Shown one piece after another: positions 1 to 8,406 of a stretch of 64,000 nucleotides of DNA. The notes under the pieces were generated by a model, which was not told the origin of the DNA, did not search any database, and was given only the letters and a program-made list of their open reading frames with translations. The stretch covers positions 21,031 through 85,030 of the forward strand of contig NZ_DASXVH010000049.1 of NCBI RefSeq assembly GCF_036504375.1, given 5' to 3'. How positions within the stretch are numbered: position 1 is the first letter of the stretch; the number at the start of each line of letters is the position of its first letter. Position numbers and translations under genes: made by a program. The DNA comes from Novimethylophilus sp036504375. GTDB taxonomy: Bacteria > Pseudomonadota > Gammaproteobacteria > Burkholderiales > Methylophilaceae.

Positions 1-708
1 ATCCGCGCCTTGGTGGCAGCCATCCGCCCCGAGCCCGACGACCTGATGGCCGAAATCGGCCCTGGCCTGGGCGCACTCACCCAGCCGCTGCTGAAAACCC
101 TGCACCATTTGCACGCAGTGGAACTCGACCGCGACATCGTGGCCTGGATGCAAAGCCACTACCCGGCGGACAAGATCACCATCCACAACGCCGATGCGCT
201 GAAATTCGATTTCTCCACGCTGGGCAATAAGGTGCGCGTGGTCGGCAACCTGCCCTACAACATCTCCACCCCCATCCTGTTCCACCTGCTGGACAGCGTC
301 GCCCACATCGCCGACATGCATTTCATGCTGCAAAAGGAAGTGGTCAAGCGCATGGTGGCCGAGCCTTCCACTGCCGCATACGGGCGACTGTCGGTGATGC
401 TGCAATACCGGCTGCAGATGGAATACCTGTTCACCGTGCCGCCGGAAGCCTTCGACCCCGCACCCAAGGTGGAATCGGCCTTCGTGCGGCTGGTGCCGCA
501 CGAAGCTCCGCCGCATCCCGCCAACAACGAAAAGCTGTTCGGCAAAGTGGTAACCGCCGCCTTCTCGCAGCGCCGCAAGACGCTGCGCAACACGCTCAAG
601 GGCTTGCTCGACGACGCCGGTTTTGCCGCGCTGGATATCGACCCGCAATTGCGCGCGGAAAATCTGAGCGTGGCCGAGTTTGTCGCCATTGCCAATTATC
701 TGGCCTGA
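1..708 (+). CDS. rsmA: 16S rRNA dimethyladenosine transferase RsmA/KsgA (5' truncated)
   Basis: Dimethylates two adjacent adenosines near the 3' end of 16S rRNA using S-adenosylmethionine, a late step of 30S maturation. The frame is open from base 1, so the N-terminal 30 or so residues lie outside the window; the family is about 260-270 residues and about 235 are seen here. The SAM-binding motif EIGPGLGALT and the catalytic NLPYNIS motif (about residues 80-90 of the visible part) are intact. A weak internal GTG/ATG could be mistaken for the start, but homology runs through the edge. It is followed by adk after 32 bases. Confidence 0.95.
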   Translation: MRALVAAIRPEPDDLMAEIGPGLGALTQPLLKTLHHLHAVELDRDIVAWMQSHYPADKITIHNADALKFDFSTLGNKVRVVGNLPYNISTPILFHLLDSVAHIADMHFMLQKEVVKRMVAEPSTAAYGRLSVMLQYRLQMEYLFTVPPEAFDPAPKVESAFVRLVPHEAPPHPANNEKLFGKVVTAAFSQRRKTLRNTLKGLLDDAGFAALDIDPQLRAENLSVAEFVAIANYLA

Positions 709-740
709 TATAATTCGGGAAATTAATCTAGGGAGAAAGC

Positions 741-1394
741 ATGAGACTGATACTTCTAGGCGCCCCCGGCGCAGGCAAGGGCACCCAGGCCAATTACATC
801 AAAGAGAAATTCGGCATTCCGCAGATTTCCACCGGCGACATGCTGCGCGCCGCAGTCAAGGCCGGTACGCCACTGGGAGTTGCCGCGAAGCAGGTGATGG
901 ATGCGGGCGGCCTGGTGTCCGATGACATAATCATCGGCCTGGTGAAGGAGCGCATCAAGGATGCCGACTGCGCCAACGGCTTCCTGTTCGACGGTTTTCC
1001 ACGCACCATTCCGCAAGCCGAAGCGATGAAGGACGCCGGCGTGGGCATCGATTACGTGGTGGAGATCGACGTCGACGATGCCGAGATCGTCAAGCGCATG
1101 AGCGGTCGCCGCGTGCACCAGCCTTCCGGCCGCACCTATCACGTCATCTTCAATCCGCCCAAGGTGGAAGGCCGCGACGACGCCACCGGCGAGCCGCTGA
1201 TCCAGCGCGACGACGACCAGGAAGAAACCGTGAAGAAGCGCCTCGACGTATACCACAGCCAGACCAAACCGCTGGTGGATTACTACGCGAACTGGGCCGC
1301 CAGCGGCAAGCCGGGCTCGCCCAAACACGTCAGGATTGCCGGCGTGGGCTCGGTGGAAGATATCCGCGACCAGATTTTCACGGCGTTGAAATAA
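741..1394 (+). CDS. adk: adenylate kinase
   Basis: Catalyses ATP + AMP = 2 ADP in the cytoplasm. The 217-residue protein has the P-loop GAPGAGKGT at residues 7-15, the AMP-binding DGFPRT motif, and a long LID domain (about residues 122-160), so it is the long form of the family. It lacks the four zinc cysteines found in Gram-positive LID domains. The start is supported by the purine-rich GGGAGAAAGC just before the ATG. A strong terminator follows directly, so it probably ends its transcription unit. Confidence 0.97.
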   Translation: MRLILLGAPGAGKGTQANYIKEKFGIPQISTGDMLRAAVKAGTPLGVAAKQVMDAGGLVSDDIIIGLVKERIKDADCANGFLFDGFPRTIPQAEAMKDAGVGIDYVVEIDVDDAEIVKRMSGRRVHQPSGRTYHVIFNPPKVEGRDDATGEPLIQRDDDQEETVKKRLDVYHSQTKPLVDYYANWAASGKPGSPKHVRIAGVGSVEDIRDQIFTALK

Positions 1395-1413
1395 GCAGTG
1401 GACAGTGATCAAA

Positions 1414-1438
1414 CGGGAGGCGGCCGCCTCCCGTTTTT
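1414..1438 (+). terminator. rho-independent terminator after adk
   Basis: A perfect 20-base palindrome (8-bp stem, GGCC loop) beginning CGGGAGG and ending CCTCCCG is followed by five T. It lies 20 bases after the adk stop and also faces the 3' end of gloA, so it may serve both. Confidence 0.9.
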
Positions 1439-1446
1439 ATTTATCC

Positions 1447-1842
1447 CTATCTGAACTGTGTACCCTTCTGGATGAACTCGATCTTGTAGCCGTCCGGGTC
1501 TTCGATAAACGCGATCACCGTGGTACCGTGCTTCATCGGCCCGGCTTCGCGCACTACCCTGCCGCCGGCCTTACGCACGCCTTCGCAAGCCCGGTAGGCA
1601 TCGTCCACTTCGATCGCGATATGGCCGAAGGCGTTGCCGAGATCGTAGCCGGCGGTGCCCCAGTTATAGGTGAGTTCCAGCACGGTATGGTCTTTTTCAC
1701 TGCCATAGCCGACGAATGCCAGCGTGAATTTGCCGTCCGGATAGTCCTCGCGGCGCAGCACCCGCATTCCCAGCACTTCGCTATAGAAGCTGATCGAACG
1801 ATCCAGGTCGCCGACCCGCAACATGGTATGTAGCATACGCAT
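1447..1842 (-). CDS. gloA: lactoylglutathione lyase (glyoxalase I)
   Basis: Converts the methylglyoxal-glutathione hemithioacetal to S-lactoylglutathione. The 131-residue protein has all four metal ligands at the same positions as the E. coli enzyme: His5, Glu56, His74 and Glu122. I chose the ATG at 1842 because the preceding AAAGGGGAAATC is a good ribosome binding site and the protein then has the family's exact length; the frame stays open far upstream but that part runs through the divergent mtfA. Divergent from mtfA, convergent with adk. Confidence 0.95.
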   Translation of the reverse strand: MRMLHTMLRVGDLDRSISFYSEVLGMRVLRREDYPDGKFTLAFVGYGSEKDHTVLELTYNWGTAGYDLGNAFGHIAIEVDDAYRACEGVRKAGGRVVREAGPMKHGTTVIAFIEDPDGYKIEFIQKGTQFR

Positions 1843-1918
1843 GATTTCCCCTTTGTGGTTGCTTGGCAAGAATCTTACCGGATTAGCCCCGAGACAGGAA
1901 TGACGGCAGAATAGCGGC

Positions 1919-2677
1919 ATGGGGTTCTTCAGCAACTGGCGCCGCAAGCGCATTTTAAGACAATATCCGATCGCAGCGGCGGAGTGGCAGGCTGCCGTTG
2001 CCAATCTGCCGCTGCTGGCCGGGCTGAATGCGGCGGAGCTTGTACGCCTGCACGAGCTGGCGACGCTGTTCCTGCACGAAAAAAGCCTGGAAGCGGTGCA
2101 GGGATTGGAACTCACCGATGCCATGCGCCTGGATCTCACCGCCCAGGCGGTGCTGCCTATCCTCAATCTCGGCATGGATTGGTACGGCGGCTGGGTGTCG
2201 GTGGTGCTGTACCCGGACGAATTCGCCTCGCGCCAGGAATGGACCGACGAGGCCGGCGTGGTGCACGCCCGGCGCGAAATCCGCAGCGGCGAGGCGTGGG
2301 AATATGGGCCGGTGGTGCTGTCGTGGGCGGATGTCGCGGCTTCCGGCAACGGCGACGGCTACAACGCGGTGATACACGAAATGGCGCACAAGCTGGACAT
2401 GAGCAACGGCGCAATGGACGGCTGTCCGCGCTTGCATGGCGGCATGCGTGCGGCCGACTGGCGCGCCGCCTTCAAACCGGCATATGCGGATTTCTGCCGG
2501 CGCGTGGACAATGGCGAAGATACCGCGCTCGACCCCTACGCGGCGGAGGCGCCGGAAGAATTTTTTGCGGTGATGAGCGAAGTGTTTTTCGAGCAGCCGA
2601 TGCTGCTCAGACAAGAATACCCGGCGGTTTACGCCCAGCTGGCAGCGTTTTACCGGCAGCAGCCGAACCGGCTATGA
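1919..2677 (+). CDS. mtfA: M90-family zinc metallopeptidase MtfA
   Basis: A 252-residue cytosolic protein of the MtfA family. In E. coli MtfA binds the repressor Mlc and so relieves repression of ptsG; it also has peptidase activity. The zinc motif HEMAHKLDM is at residues 153-161 (His153, Glu154, His157) and a downstream Glu near 214 in EEFFAVMSE is the likely third ligand. Whether an Mlc/PTS system exists here is unknown, so the target is open. Its last six bases overlap the end of the convergent ferredoxin gene. Confidence 0.9.
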   Translation: MGFFSNWRRKRILRQYPIAAAEWQAAVANLPLLAGLNAAELVRLHELATLFLHEKSLEAVQGLELTDAMRLDLTAQAVLPILNLGMDWYGGWVSVVLYPDEFASRQEWTDEAGVVHARREIRSGEAWEYGPVVLSWADVAASGNGDGYNAVIHEMAHKLDMSNGAMDGCPRLHGGMRAADWRAAFKPAYADFCRRVDNGEDTALDPYAAEAPEEFFAVMSEVFFEQPMLLRQEYPAVYAQLAAFYRQQPNRL

Positions 2678-2923
2678 TTGTGCGGCAAGGCGCTCGTACT
2701 TGCGCATCAACTCGTCCCGGCTTTCGCGAATGCCGGGATGGGGAATGATGCAATCGATCGGGCATACCTCGACGCATTGCGCTGTGTCATAGTGCCCGAC
2801 ACATTCGGTGCATTTGTCGGGATTGATCTCGTAGATCTCCTCCCCTTGCGAAATAGCCCCGTTGGGGCATTCCGGCTCGCATACGTCGCAGTTGATGCAT
2901 TCGTCAGTAATCAATAAGGCCAT
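2672..2923 (-). CDS. 2[4Fe-4S] ferredoxin (YfhL type)
   Basis: A small electron carrier of 83 residues. Two cluster-binding sets are visible: CINCDVCEPEC near residues 9-19 and CTECVGHYDTAQCVEVCP near 38-55, the second with the enlarged spacing between its second and third Cys that marks the Alv/YfhL-type ferredoxins. The C-terminal helix (RESRDELMRKYERL) is also typical. It lies just upstream of coaD on the same strand; ferredoxin beside coaD and rsmD is common in Betaproteobacteria. Confidence 0.93.
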   Translation of the reverse strand: MALLITDECINCDVCEPECPNGAISQGEEIYEINPDKCTECVGHYDTAQCVEVCPIDCIIPHPGIRESRDELMRKYERLAAQS

Positions 2924-2934
2924 AAGTCTTTCAC

Positions 2935-3429
2935 TTAGCTATTTTCGGTAGAGCCGATTTTCGCCGCGATGCGGCTCAGAATCAGCGGCGAAACAAATTT
3001 GCCCACGTCGCCGCCAAGCTGGGCAATTTCCCGCACCAGGCTGGCGGAAACGAACATGTATTGCTCCGAAGGCGTCAGGAATAAGGTTTCGACATCGGGA
3101 AAGATATTCCGGTTCATGCCGGCGAGCTGGAATTCGTATTCGAAATCCGACACCGCGCGCAAGCCTCTGAGCACGATTTGCGCCCCCTGCTCGCGCACGA
3201 ACTGCATCAGCAGGCCGGAAAAGCCCGCCACCCGCACGTTGGGACAATCCGCCAGCGCGGCTGCGGCCATTTCCACCCGTTCCGCCTGGGTGAAGAACGG
3301 GCGCTTGGCCGGATTGTCGGCCACGGCGACGACGACCTCGGGAAAAATCCGCGACGCGCGGCGCACGATATCCTCGTGCCCGCAGGTGATGGGGTCGAAG
3401 GTGCCGGGATAGATGGCTTTATGTTGCAT
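2935..3429 (-). CDS. coaD: phosphopantetheine adenylyltransferase
   Basis: Transfers AMP from ATP to 4'-phosphopantetheine, the penultimate step of coenzyme A synthesis. The nucleotidyltransferase signature is seen as YPGTFDPITCGH at the N-terminus and the ISSTxxR-like region appears as VSASLVREIA. I chose the ATG at 3429 because it gives the family's usual start (MQHKAIYPG) and has TGGA 7-10 bases upstream; an in-frame ATG at 3441 adds four residues and is also possible. Either way it overlaps the 3' end of rsmD, indicating translational coupling. Confidence 0.95.
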   Translation of the reverse strand: MQHKAIYPGTFDPITCGHEDIVRRASRIFPEVVVAVADNPAKRPFFTQAERVEMAAAALADCPNVRVAGFSGLLMQFVREQGAQIVLRGLRAVSDFEYEFQLAGMNRNIFPDVETLFLTPSEQYMFVSASLVREIAQLGGDVGKFVSPLILSRIAAKIGSTENS

Positions 3430-3985
3430 TTGAAGATCCATCCATCAATTTTAACAGGTGATAGTGCACATTGCCCGCCTTGCCGTGCTTGACCACCTGC
3501 CAGCCGTTGGCGTCGGCCAGCATGGTTTCCGCTTCGGCATATACCACGCCATCCGCCGCCAGATGCCCCGCCAGTCGCGGCAACAGCTTCTGCTGCCAGC
3601 CCTGGCCGTAGGGCGGATCGAGAAAAATCACGTCGAAGCGCCGGGCATTCTGCATGAGGAACTGCACGGCATCGGCGCGCACGATGCTGGCCTTGTCGGC
3701 CTTGAGCACGTCGGCGTTATCGAGCAGCGCGCGGTACACGGCGGGATTGTTTTCCACCATTACCGCCGTCGCCGCGCCGCGCGACAACGCCTCAAACCCC
3801 AGCGCGCCGCTGCCGGCGAAGAGGTCGAGGCAGATGAGGCCGTGCAGTTCCTGCCCCAGCCAGTTGAACAGCGTCTGGCGCACCCGGTCCGGCGTGGGCC
3901 GCAGGCTCAATGCATCGGGAAAGCGCAGCAAGCGGCTGCGCCATACTCCGGCGCCGATCCTGACCTTATTTTGCGTCTGAGCCAA
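3419..3985 (-). CDS. rsmD: 16S rRNA (guanine-N2)-methyltransferase RsmD
   Basis: Methylates G966 of 16S rRNA in the assembled 30S subunit. The 188-residue protein shows the N-terminal RPTPDRVRQTLFNWL segment, the SAM motif DLFAGSGALGFEALSRG and the catalytic DPPY motif (FLDPPYGQGW). It overlaps coaD at its 3' end and the M16 peptidase gene by about 20 bases at its 5' end, so the minus-strand genes from 6624 to 2672 look like one operon. Confidence 0.95.
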   Translation of the reverse strand: MAQTQNKVRIGAGVWRSRLLRFPDALSLRPTPDRVRQTLFNWLGQELHGLICLDLFAGSGALGFEALSRGAATAVMVENNPAVYRALLDNADVLKADKASIVRADAVQFLMQNARRFDVIFLDPPYGQGWQQKLLPRLAGHLAADGVVYAEAETMLADANGWQVVKHGKAGNVHYHLLKLMDGSSNAT

Positions 3986-5276
3986 CGACTACGGTCACCA
4001 TATTATCCGGCTTGATGCGCCGCGCGAATGCATCCTTGATTTGCGCCACCGTCACCTTGTTCACGCTGCCAACGTAGTCGTCCAGCCAGGTCAGCGGCAG
4101 GCTATAGAAGCCGATCACTTCCAGGTAATCCAGCACCTTGGCGTTGCTGTCGAGACGCAAGGCGAAACCGCCGGTGAGGTTGTCCTTGGCGGCTTTCAGT
4201 TCCTGCGCCGCAGGTCCGTCCTTGACGAATTTCTTCAGCGTGTCGCGCACCAGCGCCAGCGCCTGGCCGGTTTGCTCGCGCTTGGTCTGCAAACCTATCT
4301 GGAAGGGTCCGGCTTCGCGCATTGGCATGAAATAACTGTAGACGCTGTAAGCCAAACCGCGCTTTTCGCGCACTTCCTCGGTCAGGCGCGACACGAAGCC
4401 GCCGCCGCCCAGGATGTAGTTGCCGACATAGAGCGGAAAATAGTCCGGATCTATGCGCTTGATGCCGGGATAACCCAGCAGGATATGCGACTGCGCCGCC
4501 GGATGCGGGATGCGTTTTTCCACCGGCTGCAGCGGCAGCGGCAGCGGCGGGATCGCAGCGGCGGCTGGACCGTCCGCCAGCTTGGCGGTCAACTGCTCGG
4601 CCAGCTGCTCGGCCTGGCTCCGCGTCAGGTCGCCAATGACGGCGACGATCGCGCCATGGCGGGTGTAATGCGCACGATAGAACACGGCCAAATCGTCGCG
4701 GCTGATTTTTTCCACCGTTTCCGGCTCCACGGCTTCATCGTTGCCGTACGGGTGGCTGCCGTACAGTGCGGCCGAGAATGCCTTGGCGGAAATACTCTCG
4801 GGCTGGGTCGCCGCTTCGCGCAGGCCGGCGATGGTGCGGGCCTTCTCGCGCTCCAGCACGGCGGCGGGGAAATCCGGCTGCTGCAAGACGGTTGCGAACA
4901 GCCCCACCGCTTGACTGCGCTCGCGCTCGCTGGACAAGGTGCGCAGCTTGAGGCCGGCGCGGTCGGGATCGAAATCACCGCCCAGTTGCGCGCCCAGCTC
5001 GGCAAATTTGCCAGCGATCCGGTCGTCGCTCAGTCCGCCCGCGCCCAGCGCCAGCATGCCTTGCGTCATCGCCGCCGTGCCGGCCTTGTCGCGGGTGTCG
5101 AAGCTGCTGCCGGCAGAGAAATTGACGCTGACGTCGAGGATGGGCAGATCGTGGTTCTCGACGAAATACACCTGGGCGCCGGAAGCGCTTTGCCAATGCT
5201 GGATCGGCAGCCCGGCCCGGGCAGTCACGGATATCAGGCCCAGCAGAACAGCCAGAAAAACTTTATTAATGTACAT
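3966..5276 (-). CDS. M16 family peptidase, non-catalytic partner subunit
   Basis: A 436-residue secreted protein with a cleavable signal peptide (MYINKVFLAVLLGLISVTARA). It has the two-domain M16 fold, but the position of the zinc motif HxxEH reads as AAMTQGML, so the zinc ligands are missing. The C-terminal half keeps the arginine-tyrosine region (SRLTEEVREKRGLAYSVYS) used for substrate binding. It overlaps the end of the catalytic M16 gene by 11 bases, as expected for a heterodimer like the mitochondrial processing peptidase. Substrate unknown; periplasmic peptide degradation is the likely role. Confidence 0.9.
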   Translation of the reverse strand: MYINKVFLAVLLGLISVTARAGLPIQHWQSASGAQVYFVENHDLPILDVSVNFSAGSSFDTRDKAGTAAMTQGMLALGAGGLSDDRIAGKFAELGAQLGGDFDPDRAGLKLRTLSSERERSQAVGLFATVLQQPDFPAAVLEREKARTIAGLREAATQPESISAKAFSAALYGSHPYGNDEAVEPETVEKISRDDLAVFYRAHYTRHGAIVAVIGDLTRSQAEQLAEQLTAKLADGPAAAAIPPLPLPLQPVEKRIPHPAAQSHILLGYPGIKRIDPDYFPLYVGNYILGGGGFVSRLTEEVREKRGLAYSVYSYFMPMREAGPFQIGLQTKREQTGQALALVRDTLKKFVKDGPAAQELKAAKDNLTGGFALRLDSNAKVLDYLEVIGFYSLPLTWLDDYVGSVNKVTVAQIKDAFARRIKPDNMVTVVVGSDAK

Positions 5277-6624
5277 GCGGCATCTCCTTGTGCTTGGGCG
5301 CGTTTTCGTCGAGCGGCTGCGGATCCAGCGTCGCCACCGTCAGCTTGTCGTCGTCGAGATATTTACGTGCCACCGCCTGTACCTGTTCGGCCGTGACCGC
5401 CTGCAAGCGCTTGGGATATTCATCCAGCAGACGCCATGACAAGCCCACACTTTCCAGCTGGCCGATTTGCATCGCCTGGTAGAACATCGAATCGCGCTTG
5501 TAGACATCGGATGCGATCACCTGCGCCTTGACGCGCTGCAGCTCGTCTTCGGTCACGCCGTTTTCCTTGAGATTGTCGATCTCGCCGCGGATCGCCAGTT
5601 CCAGGTCTTGTACCGTAGCCCCTTCGCTCGGCGTGCCGTCGAACTCGAACATGGACGGACCCCGGTTGAGCATGTCGTAGCCGGCACCGATATCCACCGC
5701 GATGCGGTCGCGCCGCACCAGGTCGCGGTTGAGGCGGGACGCGGCATTGCCGTCGAGCACGCCGGCCAGGATTTCCAGCGCATAGGGTTCCCATTCCTCG
5801 GCGCTACGCAACGCAGGCGCGGGGTAGCCCATCGCCAGGTAGGGCAGCTTGGCCTGAGCCTTGACCGCCACCCGGCGCTCGCCCTTCTGCTCCGGCTCCG
5901 TCTGCGGTTTGCGTTGAGGCAGCTTGTGGGCTTTAAGCGAACCGAAATATTGCTGCGCCAGCTTGAACACCTGCCTGGGATCGACATCGCCCACCACCAC
6001 CAGCGTGGCGTTGTTCGGCGCGTACCAGGTGCGATACCATGCCCTGGCGTCTTCCGCCGTCATATGTTCGAGGTCGTTCATCCAGCCGATTACCGGCCGG
6101 CCGTAAGGATGCACCTGATGGGCGACCGCCATGAACTGCTCGCCCACCTGCGCTTGCGGCTTGTCTTCGGTGCGCCAGCGGCGTTCTTCCATCACTACCT
6201 GGATTTCTTTGGAGAATTCATCGGTGGTCAAGCGCAGATTTTCCATGCGGTCGGCCTCCAGCTTCATTGCCAGCCCAAGCCTGGATTTCTCGAGTTGCTG
6301 GAAATACACCGTGTAGTCGTGGCTGGTAAAAGCGTTTTCCTTGCCGCCCGCCGCCGCGACAATGCGCGAAAACCGGCCGGCCGGCACCGCCTTCGTGCCC
6401 TTGAACATCATGTGCTCCAGCACATGCGCGACGCCGGTAGTGCCGTTGAACTCGTCTATGCTGCCGACGCGGTACCACACCTGCGACACCACCACCGGCG
6501 AGCGGTGGTCTTCCTGCACCACCACCTTGAGGCCATTGGGGAGCCTGAATTCTTGAATGTGCTGGTCGGCTGCGGCCGATAGCGACAGCGACAACAACAG
6601 GAAAGCGAGGATTTTTCTGGTCAC
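5266..6624 (-). CDS. M16 family zinc peptidase, catalytic subunit
   Basis: A 452-residue periplasmic peptidase with signal peptide (MTRKILAFLLLSLSLSAAA). The inverted zinc motif is HVLEH (His67, Glu70, His71) and the third ligand is Glu147 in VVMEERR, 76 residues later, as in pitrilysin-family enzymes. I chose the GTG at 6624 because AAGGAG lies nine bases upstream; a TTG 27 bases further up has no ribosome binding site. First gene of the minus-strand operon with the inactive partner, rsmD, coaD and ferredoxin. Divergent from ftsY. Confidence 0.92.
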   Translation of the reverse strand: MTRKILAFLLLSLSLSAAADQHIQEFRLPNGLKVVVQEDHRSPVVVSQVWYRVGSIDEFNGTTGVAHVLEHMMFKGTKAVPAGRFSRIVAAAGGKENAFTSHDYTVYFQQLEKSRLGLAMKLEADRMENLRLTTDEFSKEIQVVMEERRWRTEDKPQAQVGEQFMAVAHQVHPYGRPVIGWMNDLEHMTAEDARAWYRTWYAPNNATLVVVGDVDPRQVFKLAQQYFGSLKAHKLPQRKPQTEPEQKGERRVAVKAQAKLPYLAMGYPAPALRSAEEWEPYALEILAGVLDGNAASRLNRDLVRRDRIAVDIGAGYDMLNRGPSMFEFDGTPSEGATVQDLELAIRGEIDNLKENGVTEDELQRVKAQVIASDVYKRDSMFYQAMQIGQLESVGLSWRLLDEYPKRLQAVTAEQVQAVARKYLDDDKLTVATLDPQPLDENAPKHKEMPHVH

Positions 6625-6713
6625 GAGATGATTCTCCTTTTTCGGGCGCAATTATACCGCCCGATATGACACGGCACAGACGGATTTGGTTCGGGCAGGT
6701 TAAAATACAATTC

Positions 6714-7664
6714 ATGTTCAACCTATTCAAAAAGCAAGACGAGGCGCCGGCGTCCAGCCCCAGCTGGGCCGAGCGCCTCAAGGCCGGCCTCTCGCGCACG
6801 CGCGACACGCTCAATACGCCGATTTCCGAGCTGTTCAGCGGCGGCAAGATCGACGAAGCGCTGTACGAGGAGCTGGAATCGCATTTATTGATGGCCGACT
6901 GCGGCGTTTCCGCGACGCAGGAGCTGCTGGAAGACGTGCGCGGCCAGGTCAGTCGCAGCGCGCTCAAGGATGCCGGCGAACTGCGCGGCGCCCTGCGCCA
7001 GGCCATGACCACCTTGCTCGCCCCGCTGGCCAAACCGCTGGACACCGGCACCCATAAGCCCTTCGTCATCATGCTGGCGGGCGTCAACGGCGCCGGCAAG
7101 ACCACCACGATAGGCAAGCTCGCCTGGCGCTTGCAAACCGAGGGCAAATCGGTGCTGATCGCCGCTGGCGACACCTTCCGCGCCGCCGCGCGCGAGCAGC
7201 TGGAAGCCTGGGGGGAGCGCAACAACGTGCACGTCGTCGCGCAGGATGGCGGCGACCCGGCCGCGGTGATCTTCGACGCAGTCAACTCGGCCAGAGCCCG
7301 TGGCATCGACGTCGTCATCGCCGACACCGCCGGGCGCCTGCCGACGCAGTTGAACCTGATGGAAGAAATCCGCAAAATCCAGCGCGTGATCGGCAAGGCG
7401 CTGCCCGACGCCCCGCACGAAATCCTGCTGGTGCTGGACGCCAATACCGGCCAGAATGCGGTGGCGCAGGTCAAGGCCTTCGACGATGCACTCAACATCA
7501 GCGGCCTGGTGCTGACCAAGCTCGACGGCACCGCCAAGGGCGGCGTCATCGCCGCCATCGCCAAGACGCGGCCGATCCCGGTGCGCTTCATCGGCGTGGG
7601 CGAACAGATCGACGACCTGCAGCCGTTCGATGCCGCAGAATTCAGCGAGGCCTTGTTTTCATGA
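6714..7664 (+). CDS. ftsY: signal recognition particle receptor FtsY
   Basis: The SRP receptor GTPase that delivers ribosomes making membrane proteins to SecYEG. At 316 residues it has a short N-terminal region, the NG domain, the G1 loop GVNGAGKTTT (residues 123-132), DTAGR, and TKLDGTAKGG near the C-terminus. It lacks the long acidic A domain of the E. coli protein, which is usual in this group. The ATG at 6714 gives MFNLFKKQ, a conserved start; in-frame ATG 6666 lies upstream but would add an unconserved stretch. First gene of ftsY-ftsE-ftsX. Confidence 0.95.
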   Translation: MFNLFKKQDEAPASSPSWAERLKAGLSRTRDTLNTPISELFSGGKIDEALYEELESHLLMADCGVSATQELLEDVRGQVSRSALKDAGELRGALRQAMTTLLAPLAKPLDTGTHKPFVIMLAGVNGAGKTTTIGKLAWRLQTEGKSVLIAAGDTFRAAAREQLEAWGERNNVHVVAQDGGDPAAVIFDAVNSARARGIDVVIADTAGRLPTQLNLMEEIRKIQRVIGKALPDAPHEILLVLDANTGQNAVAQVKAFDDALNISGLVLTKLDGTAKGGVIAAIAKTRPIPVRFIGVGEQIDDLQPFDAAEFSEALFS

Positions 7665-7678
7665 GGCGATTCCTCACC

Positions 7679-7752
7679 GTAGCGCAGGCGGCCTCGCCTG
7701 CAATTGACGGATATTTGCGATGTGCGCTTGCAGGCGGGGCCGCCTGCACTAC
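7679..7752. repeat. REP-like inverted pair (BIME-like) between ftsY and ftsE
   Basis: Two 23-base units, 7679-7701 and 7730-7752, are inverted copies of each other with 21 of 23 positions matching. Each starts (in its own orientation) with the tetranucleotide GTAG followed by an imperfect palindrome around GCAGGCGGCC...GCCTGC. GTAG plus a palindrome is the form of REP sequences mobilised by RAYT transposases, and two in opposite orientation form a BIME. The 28-base spacer carries no gene. No RAYT gene is in the window. Confidence 0.75.
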
Positions 7753-7758
7753 AGGGTT

Positions 7759-8406
7759 ATGATCAAGTTCGATCAAGTCACCAAGCGCTACCCCGGCGGC
7801 CACGAAGCGCTGCGCAACGTCTCGTTCGAAATCGGCAAGGGCGAGATGGCCTTCATTACCGGCCATTCCGGCGCCGGCAAAAGCACCTTACTGAAGCTGG
7901 CCGCCGCAATCGAGCGACCGACCGCGGGCACCATCCTGCTCAACAACCAGAACATCGGCGCCATGCGTCGTGCCGGCCTGCCCTATGTGCGGCGCAATTT
8001 CGGCCTGATTTTCCAGGACCATAAACTGCTCTACGACCGCAACGCCTTCGACAACGTCGCGCTGCCGCTGGCGATCGACGGTATCGGCGGGCGCGAGGCC
8101 GGCAAGCGCGTACGCGCCGCGCTGGACAAGGTAGGCCTGCTGCCGCGCGAGAGAGCCATGCCGATCGCGCTGTCCGGCGGCGAGCAGCAGCGCCTGGCAA
8201 TCGCCCGCGCCATCGTCAGCCGCCCGGCGATTCTGCTGGCGGACGAACCCACCGGCAATCTGGACGCCAATTATGCCCGCGACATCATGGCGCTGTTCCG
8301 TTCATTTAATGAAGTTGGCGTCACCGTGCTGATCGCCACCCACGATGCCGGCAGCGCCGCTTCGGGCAATGTGCTGCATCTCGACCATGGGGTGCTCGCC
8401 CGATGA
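7759..8406 (+). CDS. ftsE: cell division ATP-binding protein FtsE
   Basis: ATPase of the FtsEX complex, which couples the divisome to peptidoglycan hydrolase activation. The 215-residue protein shows Walker A GHSGAGKST, the signature LSGGEQQRLAIARA and Walker B ILLADEPTGNLD. The ATG at 7759 gives the family start MIKFDQVTKRYPGG; the 13 in-frame codons before it run through the REP-like repeat and are not conserved. It overlaps ftsX by four bases (ATGA). Confidence 0.96.
   Translation: MIKFDQVTKRYPGGHEALRNVSFEIGKGEMAFITGHSGAGKSTLLKLAAAIERPTAGTILLNNQNIGAMRRAGLPYVRRNFGLIFQDHKLLYDRNAFDNVALPLAIDGIGGREAGKRVRAALDKVGLLPRERAMPIALSGGEQQRLAIARAIVSRPAILLADEPTGNLDANYARDIMALFRSFNEVGVTVLIATHDAGSAASGNVLHLDHGVLAR

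Noticed and set aside
1843..2349. N-terminal extension of gloA to about 300 residues
   Set aside because: The extension is antisense to mtfA. The start at 1842 has a ribosome binding site and gives metal ligands at the E. coli numbering.
4041..5396. 451-codon plus-strand frame opposite the M16 peptidase gene
   Set aside because: Shadow of the minus-strand gene: composition rich in His, Gln and Arg, no family features, no ribosome binding site. The M16 gene has a signal peptide and recognisable domain.
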